Shown piece by piece: positions 18,847 to 27,444 of a stretch of 64,000 bases of DNA. Origin of the DNA: Pollutibacter soli (GTDB lineage Bacteria; Bacteroidota; Bacteroidia; Chitinophagales; Chitinophagaceae); contig JARJHS010000006.1 in the NCBI GenBank assembly GCA_029269725.1, positions 248,001-312,000 on the forward strand, read 5' to 3'. Under the pieces are notes generated by a model. It was given only the letters and a program-made list of their open reading frames with translations. It was not told the DNA's origin and did not search any database. Every line of letters begins with the position of its first letter. Within the stretch, counting starts at the first letter, position 1. A program made the translations under genes and the position numbers.

Positions 18847-21501
18847 CTAGTTAGAATTCAGTGGGAGGACGATCACAAATTCAGCGCCCGCACCAGGATG
18901 ATTGTTGACTCTTATTTCTCCGCCATGGACTTTTACAATATCATACGCAAGACTTAAACCCAGGCCGGTCCCCTGCCCTGGCGGTTTGGTAGTAAAAAAA
19001 GGTTGAAATACTTTGTCCATTACTTTTTCCGGGATCCCATCACCGTTATCCCTAACCGAAATTTCCACATGTGAGTTGTATCTTATTGTGGTGACTACTA
19101 CTTTAGGCTCATAGCGCAATTCATTTCCCTGGCTTTTTTGATTAACCGCATAAAAAGCATTGTTCACAATATTGAGAATCGCGCGGGAAAGATCTTTCGG
19201 CGTAATATGCATCAAACCAATTGACGGGTCAAAATGCGTTTCAATCGCCGCATTAAAACTCTTGTCTCTTGCTTTTAACGCATGATAACAAAAAAAGAGA
19301 TTTTCATGTGTCAATGCATTGATATCGTATGCTTCCTTCTCTGATCCTCCGGTACGCGAATGTTCCAGCATGCCCTTCACAATTGCATCGGCCCTTCTAC
19401 CATGGAAGTTGATTTTTTCTTCATTCAGTATAAGATCGGCAGCTATTGCTTTTGCGTTATCCAAACTCCCCTTTTTTATTTCTTCTTCGAGTTCAGCAAG
19501 CATTTCCTTATTTACTTCAGAAAAATTATTCACGAAATTCAAAGGATTCTGAATTTCATGGGCAATACCTGCTGTCAGTTCTCCGAGCGAAGCCATCTTC
19601 TCAGCATGTACGAGTTGCTTTTGTGTAGCCCTCAATTCGAGCAATGCTTCTTCAGCCCTTTTTTTCTCAGCCTGCAATTTTACAAGGTCTTCCGCAGCCT
19701 GCACAGCATGCGCTTCAGCAAGTTTAAGATCACTGAACCGTGTATATGTGAGATTGAATACATAAGCAAAACGCTCCATCAATTGCAGAGTCGATGCAGG
19801 CTGCTCTTCCGGAGAAGCCATCCCGACAAATCCCTTCGAAAAATAAGCGATGTTTTGGAAACGTTTCCTATGTGCCTGGGCAAACCTGGACGGCACATGC
19901 AATTCATTCCCGAAATATCTGAAATATTTCTCAAGCTCTTCATCATTCATTTCAACGATCAACGACCTCAGCTCTTTCTTCCACCCCTCATACATTTTCC
20001 TGATGGTGTCATTGCGATCAGTTTTTCCGGCGAACTTCGAGGTTATATTGATTCCTTCATCATCAGTGAGCCAGAATTCAATCTCATTCTTTTCTTCATT
20101 GAAAACACAAATGTACAGGCGATTTGGACCGATATGTAAACTGTTCAACTGCCGGAAAAGCACACCTGCAGTTTCAGCAAGTTCGCCCGAATGCTGCATT
20201 GCTAATGTCCGGCTTCGTACGCGCTCCAGTGCAGTTTCAATCTGAGCTTCATATGCCTGTGTTTCTGCTTTCTGCAAATCCCGAAACCGGATATAGGCCT
20301 GTTCAAATACACGCGAAAATCGTTTCAGTACCTCCACCTGATCGCCTGCAACAAGTCGACCGGAATTTGTAGGAATCAGAATGCCGGTATTTTTTTCATA
20401 AGCAATTGACACCCCATATTCTTTACTCGAAAGAATATGCTTTTTCACATCCTCCGGAATAAGCCCCATTTCAGAATGAGTAAAGAGGTATTGCATGTAC
20501 TCGTTCTTTACTTCGAACGAATAGATTTTTGAGCTGAACCCGATTTCGTTTTCCCAGCCTTCGATCAGTTCTCTGCACATTTGGTGGTCAGAATAGGGAA
20601 TATGAAATCTGAATGGATAAATATGTTCCGGATCTGCAATCCACTGCTGATGTTCTTTTGATCCTTTTTCAAAAATCAATATACCAACGGCACCATCATC
20701 TACAGTGAATTTTAATTCCGTCAGCTTTTCAAAAACAATCGCCGCAACTTGTGGCAATTCATCGCTATGGTGCATAGCAAGAGAACGACTACGTACTTTC
20801 TCCAAAGCAGTTTCAATCATTGCTTCACGCGCCTGCCTCTCCAGTTGTTTGAAATCAAGAAACCTCCTGTAGGTCAGGTTGAATTCCTTTGTAAAGCGAA
20901 CAAGCATTTCCATTGAATCTTCTCCCAATGGCTCGACTGATCCGCTGGACAGACATCCGAAGTCACTGAATGATCCAAATAAATAAATCCGGTCAAATGA
21001 CATCATATTCCGCCTTACGATTTCAGGCAAGGATCGAAGTCCGGAGTACTCAAAAAGATACGCGTCCCAATCTTTTTTTGTTTCGCCTTCCAATAAGTAT
21101 GACCAGCGTTCCGTCTGCTTATCAAATGCATTCAGACAGGATAGGTAAGGTTCATGCTCGTGGTAATCAATAAACAGCCCCGATTGAAATGGAATATCTT
21201 CACCGGACGCCATCCACCAAAGAGAAGTCCTGGTGACAGGATCGATGGTAAAAATTATACAACGATCGAGTTGTGGATCAAGTTTTACAATCTCTTCATA
21301 CACTACATTGATAACGATATTTAATTCTGAAGAGTTATTCATCGCCATGGTCACTGCACGTACACGGGCCAGGCTTTTGGAAATTTCAAGCTCTCGATCT
21401 TTTTCTGCAAGAGCTAAAGACTGTTGTGAAATTTGTTCTTCTAATGCAGCAACACGGAATTGCCATTCCTTTTCATTCGAAAATACCTGTTGCTGATCCA
21501 T
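18847..21501 (-). CDS. Soluble multi-module sensor histidine kinase
   Basis: 884 residues with no signal peptide or membrane segment. After an N-terminal coiled coil come three related sensor-like modules. The second and third open with near-identical helices (ALEKVRSRSLAMHHSDEL and ALERVRSRTLAMQHSGEL, near residues 235 and 425); the first has the shorter ARVRAVTMAMNNSSEL. A coiled coil then leads to the dimerisation domain AHEIQNPLNFVNNFSEVNKE with phospho-acceptor His near residue 648, the N box LNIVNNAFYAV, and the ATP-binding boxes DNGDGIP (about 818) and GQGTGLGLSLAYDIVKVHGG (about 842). The phosphate-transfer His and ATP residues are intact, so it should be active. No response regulator is next to it. 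The repeated modules have GAF-like secondary structure and may sense soluble signals. Confidence 0.9.
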   Translation of the reverse strand: MDQQQVFSNEKEWQFRVAALEEQISQQSLALAEKDRELEISKSLARVRAVTMAMNNSSELNIVINVVYEEIVKLDPQLDRCIIFTIDPVTRTSLWWMASGEDIPFQSGLFIDYHEHEPYLSCLNAFDKQTERWSYLLEGETKKDWDAYLFEYSGLRSLPEIVRRNMMSFDRIYLFGSFSDFGCLSSGSVEPLGEDSMEMLVRFTKEFNLTYRRFLDFKQLERQAREAMIETALEKVRSRSLAMHHSDELPQVAAIVFEKLTELKFTVDDGAVGILIFEKGSKEHQQWIADPEHIYPFRFHIPYSDHQMCRELIEGWENEIGFSSKIYSFEVKNEYMQYLFTHSEMGLIPEDVKKHILSSKEYGVSIAYEKNTGILIPTNSGRLVAGDQVEVLKRFSRVFEQAYIRFRDLQKAETQAYEAQIETALERVRSRTLAMQHSGELAETAGVLFRQLNSLHIGPNRLYICVFNEEKNEIEFWLTDDEGINITSKFAGKTDRNDTIRKMYEGWKKELRSLIVEMNDEELEKYFRYFGNELHVPSRFAQAHRKRFQNIAYFSKGFVGMASPEEQPASTLQLMERFAYVFNLTYTRFSDLKLAEAHAVQAAEDLVKLQAEKKRAEEALLELRATQKQLVHAEKMASLGELTAGIAHEIQNPLNFVNNFSEVNKEMLAELEEEIKKGSLDNAKAIAADLILNEEKINFHGRRADAIVKGMLEHSRTGGSEKEAYDINALTHENLFFCYHALKARDKSFNAAIETHFDPSIGLMHITPKDLSRAILNIVNNAFYAVNQKSQGNELRYEPKVVVTTIRYNSHVEISVRDNGDGIPEKVMDKVFQPFFTTKPPGQGTGLGLSLAYDIVKVHGGEIRVNNHPGAGAEFVIVLPLNSN

Positions 21502-21635
21502 GTTCTAAAAATGGAGGTGTTGGTAGTATAACTAATATACTTAAAAATCTCCAACTATTGAATGTCTTCATTCCCAGGATTGATAAGATTAATGACCGCT
21601 TCAGCGATTAACATATAGTCATTAGTGAAGGCATT

Positions 21636-22076
21636 TCACTTAAATCTTTGCCAGTTATTGTTAGCTCTTACAATATTTGAATCCATCGCTTTTTTCCAAT
21701 GCTCTTTTACCTGGATATTGTAATTGAGATATAATTTGTTGTTTACGATCGAAAACGTGTTGACCTGCGTCGGAGCCTTATGACCTTCGCCATCCGACAT
21801 TCCAAAGGCGCAATAACCTCCGAACTGTGGCGCATACTTTAATGGAGAAACTGAAAAAGAGTCAAGATTATCTTTTGAAGAAAAGTACCATTCCGCTCCG
21901 TTCCATTCATACTTAAATTCCGGCTTCCCTTTCACTGGCTTTGAAACAACAAAAAAAGCAACTGCATCGTATCCGTCAATTGCTCCATTTTTTGTTGAGA
22001 AAATTGATGAGGACTGTGCATCAGCACCACTGAAGTTTGCAAAGAAAATGACCAATAGAAAAATGGAGGATTTCAT
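21636..22076 (-). CDS. Exported YHS-domain protein (copy 1)
   Basis: 146 residues with a signal peptide (MKSSIFLLVIFFANFSGADA). The mature protein carries the YHS-like pattern GAIDGYDAVAFFVVSKPVKG, then WYFSSKDNLDSFSVSPLKYA and PQFGGYCAFGMSDGEGHKAP. YHS domains of this sort are small periplasmic domains with a conserved Tyr/Cys core, often linked with metals or redox proteins. It is a diverged paralogue of the YHS protein at 23572-24036 and flanks the same sigma-factor operon. It starts about 185 bp after the anti-sigma gene, beyond a perfect palindrome, so it may be a separate transcript. Molecular role not established. Confidence 0.85.
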   Translation of the reverse strand: MKSSIFLLVIFFANFSGADAQSSSIFSTKNGAIDGYDAVAFFVVSKPVKGKPEFKYEWNGAEWYFSSKDNLDSFSVSPLKYAPQFGGYCAFGMSDGEGHKAPTQVNTFSIVNNKLYLNYNIQVKEHWKKAMDSNIVRANNNWQRFK

Positions 22077-22258
22077 CTTATTATATTTACAGATGAGTAC
22101 GTAACTTCTTATTAATCCTTACAACCAATAACAAATTTTTTCAACTGCAGAAAGATTAACACCATCGAAAAATCACGCAGTAAGACAGAAAAAAACCTCT
22201 TGAAAAAAGATTTTTCCCTTGTTTATTTGGAAAATGCTTTTGAATTTCGTGAAACCTC

Positions 22259-22294
22259 CCAGGTATCCGATACTTGCAAGTATCGGATACCTGG
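22259..22294. repeat. 36-bp palindrome, CCAGGTATCCGATACTTG family, copy 1
   Basis: CCAGGTATCCGATACTTG is followed by its exact complement, an 18-bp uninterrupted stem. The identical 36 bp recur at 51118-51153. About 50 bp of AT-rich flank on one side (22205-22258, including TTTTTCCCTTGTTT) also align with the inverted flank of the second copy, so the repeated unit is longer than the palindrome. Here it lies 15 bp past the anti-sigma stop and could end that transcript. Confidence 0.8.
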
Positions 22295-22309
22295 CGAAAA
22301 ACAGAAAAA

Positions 22310-22555
22310 TCAGCGATCCATCAATTTCCGCAAACTCTCTTTCAACCTTGTTTTTGTTTCGTCGGGCAAATTATACTCAACTTTATCGCCCTTCATCTTC
22401 GAAGAAAAAAAACTGGTCTGGCGTTCAAAAGACCGGCAGAAACTGCACACGCTCAGATGCCATGCAAGTCCGATGGCTTCACTGGAAGTAAGTTTGCCCT
22501 CTTCTTTTTTTGAAATCAGAAATGTCGCTTTTTTGCAACTTTTCATGTTGATCAT
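22310..22555 (-). CDS. Small zinc-binding anti-sigma factor-like protein
   Basis: 81 residues, soluble, with the pattern HLSVCSFC (Hx3Cx2C) at about residues 33-40, the core of zinc-binding anti-sigma (ZAS) domains. An earlier Cys at residue 7 may supply another ligand. There is no membrane segment, so it resembles soluble cytoplasmic ZAS factors that release their sigma on oxidation. The start codon overlaps the stop of the ECF sigma gene (ATGA at 22552-22555), the coupling expected of a sigma/anti-sigma pair. The function is inferred from the motif and the partner gene. Confidence 0.8.
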   Translation of the reverse strand: MINMKSCKKATFLISKKEEGKLTSSEAIGLAWHLSVCSFCRSFERQTSFFSSKMKGDKVEYNLPDETKTRLKESLRKLMDR

Positions 22556-23148
22556 TTTAGGTGAAGCCAGTTTTTTTCAAGACATACACGTAGATGCAAC
22601 TTTGCCCGGTGAATTAAAACCCAGTAATTTGACTGCGTGATTTTAAGTGCCTCACAAATTTGTTCAGCGTCCAGATCATCGAGGTATTTCAATGAAAAAA
22701 CCTGTTGCTGTATGAGTTTAAGTTTGGCAGTACATCGTGCAAGTACTTCATAAAATTCACGGTCTTCGCCGGGATGTTCCATTACTGCACCCCATTCTTT
22801 CGGCGCAGCCTCCTCCGTCCAGTGGCCCGTATGATCGAAATAAATATCTTCTTCCCCCTTCGATTCACTGTTTATGTCTCTGTTCCTGCTTCTGTCTCTG
22901 TAGTAGTCAATAATTTTATTTTTACAGATGGCAAATAACCAGTTTTTTTCAGAAGCCTCACCATTGTATCCTTCCCTGCCTTTCCATGCACTAAAAAATG
23001 TCGATTGGACAATATCCTCAGCATGTTGTTCATCTGCCACTCGCGCAAAGGTATAACCGAATAACTGAGATGCGTAATTCTCCACCCATCGATCCGGTTG
23101 AAGCCTGATAGCTGTCGGTTCTTCTTTCTTTATAGAAATATTTTTCAT
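22552..23148 (-). CDS. ECF-type RNA polymerase sigma-70 factor
   Basis: 198 residues with sigma region 2 (YASQLFGYTFARVADEQHAE, then DIVQSTFFSAWKGREGYNG and NWLFAICKNKIIDYYRDRSR) and region 4 (AKLKLIQQQVFSLKYLDDLD, AEQICEALKITQSNYWVLIH). The region 2.4/linker carries a longer acidic insertion (about residues 95-125) than most ECF factors. It is followed by an overlapping anti-sigma gene and preceded by a DoxX-like gene 6 bp away, so it is inside an operon that it probably regulates itself. The target promoter was not identified. Confidence 0.92.
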   Translation of the reverse strand: MKNISIKKEEPTAIRLQPDRWVENYASQLFGYTFARVADEQHAEDIVQSTFFSAWKGREGYNGEASEKNWLFAICKNKIIDYYRDRSRNRDINSESKGEEDIYFDHTGHWTEEAAPKEWGAVMEHPGEDREFYEVLARCTAKLKLIQQQVFSLKYLDDLDAEQICEALKITQSNYWVLIHRAKLHLRVCLEKNWLHLK

Positions 23149-23154
23149 TTCAAC

Positions 23155-23556
23155 TTACAATACCAGTCTGCGTTTCTGAAGCATTTGCATCAATTGAAAA
23201 CGTTCTGTCCACACGATAAAAATTGAGGCAAACAACACCAGCAAAGCATAAATAAAAAGCTGTCCGCCATCGTTCATCACTTCAATACCCAAAATGAACA
23301 AATGCATAGCTATTGCACCAAGCATCAAGCCAATCGCAATAACGGCTCCATATACCGATGCGCGCGGTATCAACAACAATATTCCCGCAATCAACTCCAT
23401 TACTCCAACACCAATTCGTCCCCAGGGTTCCATATGTACTTTAGTAAAAATATACACAGACTCTTCCGCTCCTGAAAATTTGAAGAAAAGTGTCTGTAAT
23501 AAAATCAATGCCGCGATAATCCGGCAGATCCACAGAATAGCCTGTTTTGCTTTCAT
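23155..23556 (-). CDS. DoxX-like membrane protein
   Basis: 133 residues with four hydrophobic segments and the DoxX-like start (WICRIIAALILLQTLFFKFS), followed by GRIGVGVMELIAGILLLIPR and GAVIAIGLMLGAIAMHLFIL. DoxX-family proteins are four-helix inner-membrane proteins linked to quinone or thiol redox chemistry in several bacteria. It sits between the second YHS protein and the ECF sigma gene with gaps of 15 and 6 bp, so it is a member of the putative stress operon. Confidence 0.85.
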   Translation of the reverse strand: MKAKQAILWICRIIAALILLQTLFFKFSGAEESVYIFTKVHMEPWGRIGVGVMELIAGILLLIPRASVYGAVIAIGLMLGAIAMHLFILGIEVMNDGGQLFIYALLVLFASIFIVWTERFQLMQMLQKRRLVL

Positions 23557-23571
23557 GACACCTGTTGATTT

Positions 23572-24036
23572 TTAATGTTGAGGATATAATTTTAACCAGT
23601 TCATATCTGCTTTTTTCATCAGTGCAGATTCATCTTTATTCCAGCTTTTCAGCGTATTGTTGAAAAACCTGTTGTAAAAAAGATAGAGTTTTCCGTTTAC
23701 AATCTTGAACGTTTCCGGGTCCACTTCTACTTTTTCACCGCTGGCGCCCATGGCGTATGCGCACCAACCGCCGTACTGCGGCTCGTACCGGGAGGGATTT
23801 GTGAGAAACGTATTTTTGTTTGATAGCGATTCGAACTGGTAAGTAATACCGTTATCAACGGCAGTGATGGAAGACTGGCCTTTAATTGCTTTGTTCTTCA
23901 GAAAATAACTAACGGGGTCATAACCTTCGAGAGCAAGCTGTTTGCCGGAAAGATTATAAGCCTGGTCTGCCTTGGGTTGTGTAAACCCGGAGCTGAAAAT
24001 GATTGTAGAAAATAAGAAGAAGAATAGCTTCCGCAT
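23572..24036 (-). CDS. Exported YHS-domain protein (copy 2)
   Basis: 154 residues, signal peptide (MRKLFFFLFSTIIFSSGFTQ), then a YHS-like domain: LALEGYDPVSYFLKNKAIKG, YQFESLSNKNTFLTNPSRYE, PQYGGWCAYAMGASGEKVEV and KIVNGKLYLFYNRFFNNTLK. It aligns along its whole length with the YHS protein at 21636-22076 at moderate identity, so the two are paralogues on either side of the sigma/anti-sigma pair. Periplasmic location is inferred from the signal peptide. Its molecular role is unknown; operon context suggests redox or metal stress. Confidence 0.87.
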   Translation of the reverse strand: MRKLFFFLFSTIIFSSGFTQPKADQAYNLSGKQLALEGYDPVSYFLKNKAIKGQSSITAVDNGITYQFESLSNKNTFLTNPSRYEPQYGGWCAYAMGASGEKVEVDPETFKIVNGKLYLFYNRFFNNTLKSWNKDESALMKKADMNWLKLYPQH

Positions 24037-24148
24037 GATCCTGTTTTTTTGTGGATACGGAAGAAATTGACAATCCTTACAAACGCTGGAAAATTTTTTC
24101 AGCCTGGCCGTCCAGTGGATACTGTATCAAGGAAATCGCTCCGAACAT

Positions 24149-24574
24149 TTACACTCCCGCCGGCTTTTGACCAGGCCGGTAGTCAAACTCATACTTAAAT
24201 AATGGTCTTATCGTCATCCACGCAATTACCGGGAAGAATATCATTGGTACGGCAAGACCTGGAAATAATTCGGGAAACTGTACATCAAGGGGAAGTGAAA
24301 TGGAAATAGGAATAGCAACACATGCGAACGAGCCCATCGAAAAAATAAAATTGAATATGACCTCTCCTTTCGTTTTTAACCAACTCGTAAGCGCATAAAA
24401 AATAAAGCAGGCAGCGATGCATGCAGCAACAGACAATCCGATAATGCTAACAGTGTTCAACACTTTGGAATAATCAACTGCTGTAGCGAAGAAATAAATC
24501 CTGTTATATATAATGCCAGCTACAGCAGCCAATACTCCGGCCGTAAGGCCATGTATGAAAATCTTTTTAAACAT
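24149..24574 (-). CDS. Small four-helix membrane protein
   Basis: 141 residues with four clear membrane segments (HGLTAGVLAAVAGIIYNRIY, VSIIGLSVAACIAACFIFYA, FNFIFSMGSFACVAIPISIS, FPGLAVPMIFFPVIAWMTIR). It resembles small uncharacterised Bacteroidota membrane proteins found beside YceI and DoxX genes; no enzymatic motif is visible. It starts 3 bp after the YceI stop and is separated from the next gene by about 110 bp. Probably part of the same stress operon. Confidence 0.75.
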   Translation of the reverse strand: MFKKIFIHGLTAGVLAAVAGIIYNRIYFFATAVDYSKVLNTVSIIGLSVAACIAACFIFYALTSWLKTKGEVIFNFIFSMGSFACVAIPISISLPLDVQFPELFPGLAVPMIFFPVIAWMTIRPLFKYEFDYRPGQKPAGV

Positions 24575-24577
24575 TCA

Positions 24578-25114
24578 CTATTGAGTAACGGGTACTGAAA
24601 TAGAAACTTTGAATTTAGCAGCGCCATGATCTGGTTCTGCAACGTTTACATTGTAATCGAGACGATTGATTTCAAATGTTCCTGCAAATACATTGTTTTC
24701 AAATGTGAAAGGAATAGAAACATCTTTTGTAACACCGTGCATCGTCAGTTTACCATTAGCTATATAACCAGCATCACCTTTTGTAATTGAAGTAGAAACA
24801 AAACTGATCGTCGGATATTGAGCAGCGTCAAACCACATCGGGCTTTTCGCATGCGTATTCTTCATACCATTTCCTGTATTGATGGTCGCCACTTCGATCG
24901 AAGCGTTTAAACTGGATGCAGCAAGATTTGCAGGATCGAAACTGATCTTGCCGGTCAGACCTTTGAATTCACCAGAGGGATCTTTTTTGGGATGATCACC
25001 TTCGAATTTTACAGAATAGCCATCTGCGATTTTGTAGTCGATCGCTTTGAATGCAGTAAATGCTGAAAAGGTCAGCAACAATGCAGCCGCTAAAGGATAG
25101 AAAAATTTTTTCAT
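24578..25114 (-). CDS. YceI-like periplasmic lipid-binding protein
   Basis: 178 residues with a signal peptide (FYPLAAALLLTFSAFTAFKA) and the YceI-like lipocalin pattern: YSVKFEGDHPKKDPSGEFKG, GKISFDPANLAASSLNASIE, MWFDAAQYPTISFVSTSITK, GKLTMHGVTKDVSIPFTFEN and LDYNV. YceI proteins form a long beta-barrel that holds a polyisoprenoid such as a quinone-like lipid. As the first gene of the minus-strand cluster running to the ECF sigma and anti-sigma genes, it is probably a main target of that sigma factor. The functional link is inferred from order and orientation. Confidence 0.93.
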   Translation of the reverse strand: MKKFFYPLAAALLLTFSAFTAFKAIDYKIADGYSVKFEGDHPKKDPSGEFKGLTGKISFDPANLAASSLNASIEVATINTGNGMKNTHAKSPMWFDAAQYPTISFVSTSITKGDAGYIANGKLTMHGVTKDVSIPFTFENNVFAGTFEINRLDYNVNVAEPDHGAAKFKVSISVPVTQ

Positions 25115-25412
25115 GGTAATAGTTGTTTGTATTCAGGAAATTAAAAATAGATTAAAACCATGATCAAAGAAAAATATTGAGGTGTGCGTCGTAAATGTTG
25201 CGACGAAACGGGTTAAGGGCCTGTGGGCAGTAGGCAGAAGGCAGTGGCTTATTGGGCGGAAGAATTTCTCCCTTAAATGCAAGGTGATTTTATAAATTCT
25301 TTAACAAATTGGATATTCCCTGGGTTGTGTTTCCAGCTTTAATACAGGTTGTTTGTCCAGGCACGCAATACATGGCGTCATCAAGAATATCGTTTACGCA
25401 GTGTTTCAATCC
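25115..25412. other. Intergenic stretch upstream of the YceI operon
   Basis: No gene seen. It contains a G-rich patch with short near-repeats (GGGCAGTAGGCAGAAGGCAGTGG near 25215-25237), similar in style to other intergenic patches here, and should hold the YceI-operon promoter on its left side, although no TAnnTTTG box was found; a promoter read by the ECF factor itself would explain that. Confidence 0.3.
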
Positions 25413-27209
25413 TCATTCGATAAAATACTCCCTCTCTATCTTTTTCATATGACCTTCTTTATAATAATCTTTCAACCATATATCTGATTTTTTCAACATC
25501 AACGGATCACTGTTCGTAGCATTAACCATCGAAGCGCGGAAATGAAAATGATCAACCAGCCGGATCGCTTCGATTGCAAATGCAGTTGCGATATCGGTAT
25601 CGTTTATTTCAAGCAGGTTGTCGTTATTTTGTTGTTCACCGAGTAAAGCAAGATTGGAGGAACCGCAATAGACTTTTGCTTTTGCACTTTTGAAATCGAT
25701 GATCACAAATTTGTGATGAATTTTATGCTTTAAACCGATACTCAATTCTTTATTGAATGGTTTTGGAAGATTTCTTTGCAGCTTCTGAGTTGAAACCATC
25801 TTTCCTCTTTTTGAATCTGGTTTGAAAACCACAACGCCATCATATTTATCAGTAACACCATAACTGAATATAGCATCATTCTTATGCATTTCTCTTAATG
25901 TCGGGATCACCGGTCCGCTGATATCTGAATCCATAGCCATCACAGCAAATAAAATGGAGTCTTTCGCATTCAACAGCGCATCATTCAGATCATTCATAAC
26001 TGTGTTTGCATCGGTTTCCGTGTGCGGTGCGAAACTAATTTTCATTGCCGGCAAACCAGCTTCCCTAAAATTGAATTGCTTTTTGAATTCCTGGTTCTTT
26101 TTCAGTTCTGTAATTTCCGGAACAGGTGTTTTTGAAAAATGGTCAAAGCTCAGATCAAAAACTTTCTGATACAGATCCGCAACTTTTTTGTTTTCGATGA
26201 CGATTACATGATTCGCATTGATGTACAACCCGTTCACGGCAAGATTTGTTGACCCTGTCACCACCTTAAAAGGTTTCTTACTTTTCTTCAGTATAAAAGT
26301 TTTCTGATGTGCCTGTCGTCCGAATTTGCAACGAATTAGTGTAGCGGCTCCTGTCCTCACCGATTCAAATTCCTGCTCAAATAAATCCTCCATGCTATCT
26401 TCATCTGCAGTTGATTTATGTCCGGAAGAATTGTCCAGAATAATCCTGATGCGTCCTTTTTTCGCCAGTGTCAGAAAGCGATTGCAGATCTGCGGCTCAT
26501 CCAGATCATAAGCAAATACATCAACTGTAATTTTATTATTATCGATCACTTCATCCAGTACTTCAAGCAACCTGTCTTTTGCCTGCCATCCCATCCATTC
26601 GTACTGAGCTTTGTAAGTAAATGGTTTTCCTCCCACCACCGGAAGATCATCAGGATATACCCCGCTTTTCTCATTGACATCAAAAAGCAATTCACGATCC
26701 TTTGGTTCAATTTCAGAATCATTGCCAAATCTCCGGGCATATGCCTGTGAAATCATGAAGCCGCGTGTAAAACCCAGTGCGAATTTTCCCTTTTTAAATG
26801 GCTGCACCTGGATGGAAATGATAACAGACAAATCAACATCGGGTGCAAGCAATGCGTCATTCTTCCAATATCTTGGAGTGATTGTATATGTATACTCACC
26901 CATTTCTTCTTTACCGTCGAAAGAAGAACCAGGAACATGGAGCCAACGGAATTTTTGTATGGGTGCTTTGTCTGTCGGTGTACTTGCTTCTTCTCTGTCT
27001 TCAAGATCTGAATCAGTGGTTAATTTCTTATCAAACGACAATCTGTTCAGCAGAAAAAACTTCCTGCCGGAAGGCGTCTCTACCCTGATAGTAAATCCCA
27101 CGCAGTCCGTTGTTTTTGCTTTCTGAAGATCAAAACAAAGCATTGTCATTGCATCACCGGAATATGCTTTCACTGTAAGACCGCCTTTGGATTTTGTTTT
27201 TGAAGCCAT
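25413..27209 (-). CDS. Phospholipase D-like (HKD) protein with one degenerate motif
   Basis: 598 residues from the ATG at 27209 (MASKTKSKGG). The first 200 residues have no recognised domain. Two PLD-type halves follow. The second HKD motif is complete: HHKFVIID then GSSN, with His near residue 498. The first has HQK near residue 301 and GSTN downstream, but the usual Asp is replaced (HQKTFILK), so that half-site is incomplete. PLD enzymes use two HKD motifs to cleave phosphodiesters in lipids or DNA. No signal peptide is seen, so it is likely cytoplasmic. Neighbours give no clear clue; a role in lipid cleavage, DNA cleavage or defence all remain possible. Confidence 0.85.
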   Translation of the reverse strand: MASKTKSKGGLTVKAYSGDAMTMLCFDLQKAKTTDCVGFTIRVETPSGRKFFLLNRLSFDKKLTTDSDLEDREEASTPTDKAPIQKFRWLHVPGSSFDGKEEMGEYTYTITPRYWKNDALLAPDVDLSVIISIQVQPFKKGKFALGFTRGFMISQAYARRFGNDSEIEPKDRELLFDVNEKSGVYPDDLPVVGGKPFTYKAQYEWMGWQAKDRLLEVLDEVIDNNKITVDVFAYDLDEPQICNRFLTLAKKGRIRIILDNSSGHKSTADEDSMEDLFEQEFESVRTGAATLIRCKFGRQAHQKTFILKKSKKPFKVVTGSTNLAVNGLYINANHVIVIENKKVADLYQKVFDLSFDHFSKTPVPEITELKKNQEFKKQFNFREAGLPAMKISFAPHTETDANTVMNDLNDALLNAKDSILFAVMAMDSDISGPVIPTLREMHKNDAIFSYGVTDKYDGVVVFKPDSKRGKMVSTQKLQRNLPKPFNKELSIGLKHKIHHKFVIIDFKSAKAKVYCGSSNLALLGEQQNNDNLLEINDTDIATAFAIEAIRLVDHFHFRASMVNATNSDPLMLKKSDIWLKDYYKEGHMKKIEREYFIE

Positions 27210-27444
27210 GGTTTGAAGTTTGACAGTGCACAAACAGGCCGGCGTAACGAAGCTTTTACAGAGTGGGATATAAAGGTTGAAATGCAGTTCAAAAGTATCA
27301 ACCGTTTTTTCACCTGACTGAATTAAATTTCAGTTTAACAAGGCGAAACAATCACTGAGTTCAAATCTCAGTTAAAAATTTTATAGATTCAGGAAAGGTA
27401 CATTGACAAAAAGGACTTCTTTTTTGATTATGAGTTGCGGTTTA

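Noticed and set aside
22200-22640. Plus-strand frames across the anti-sigma gene
   Set aside because: They are shadows of the anti-sigma and sigma genes and of the palindrome at 22259.
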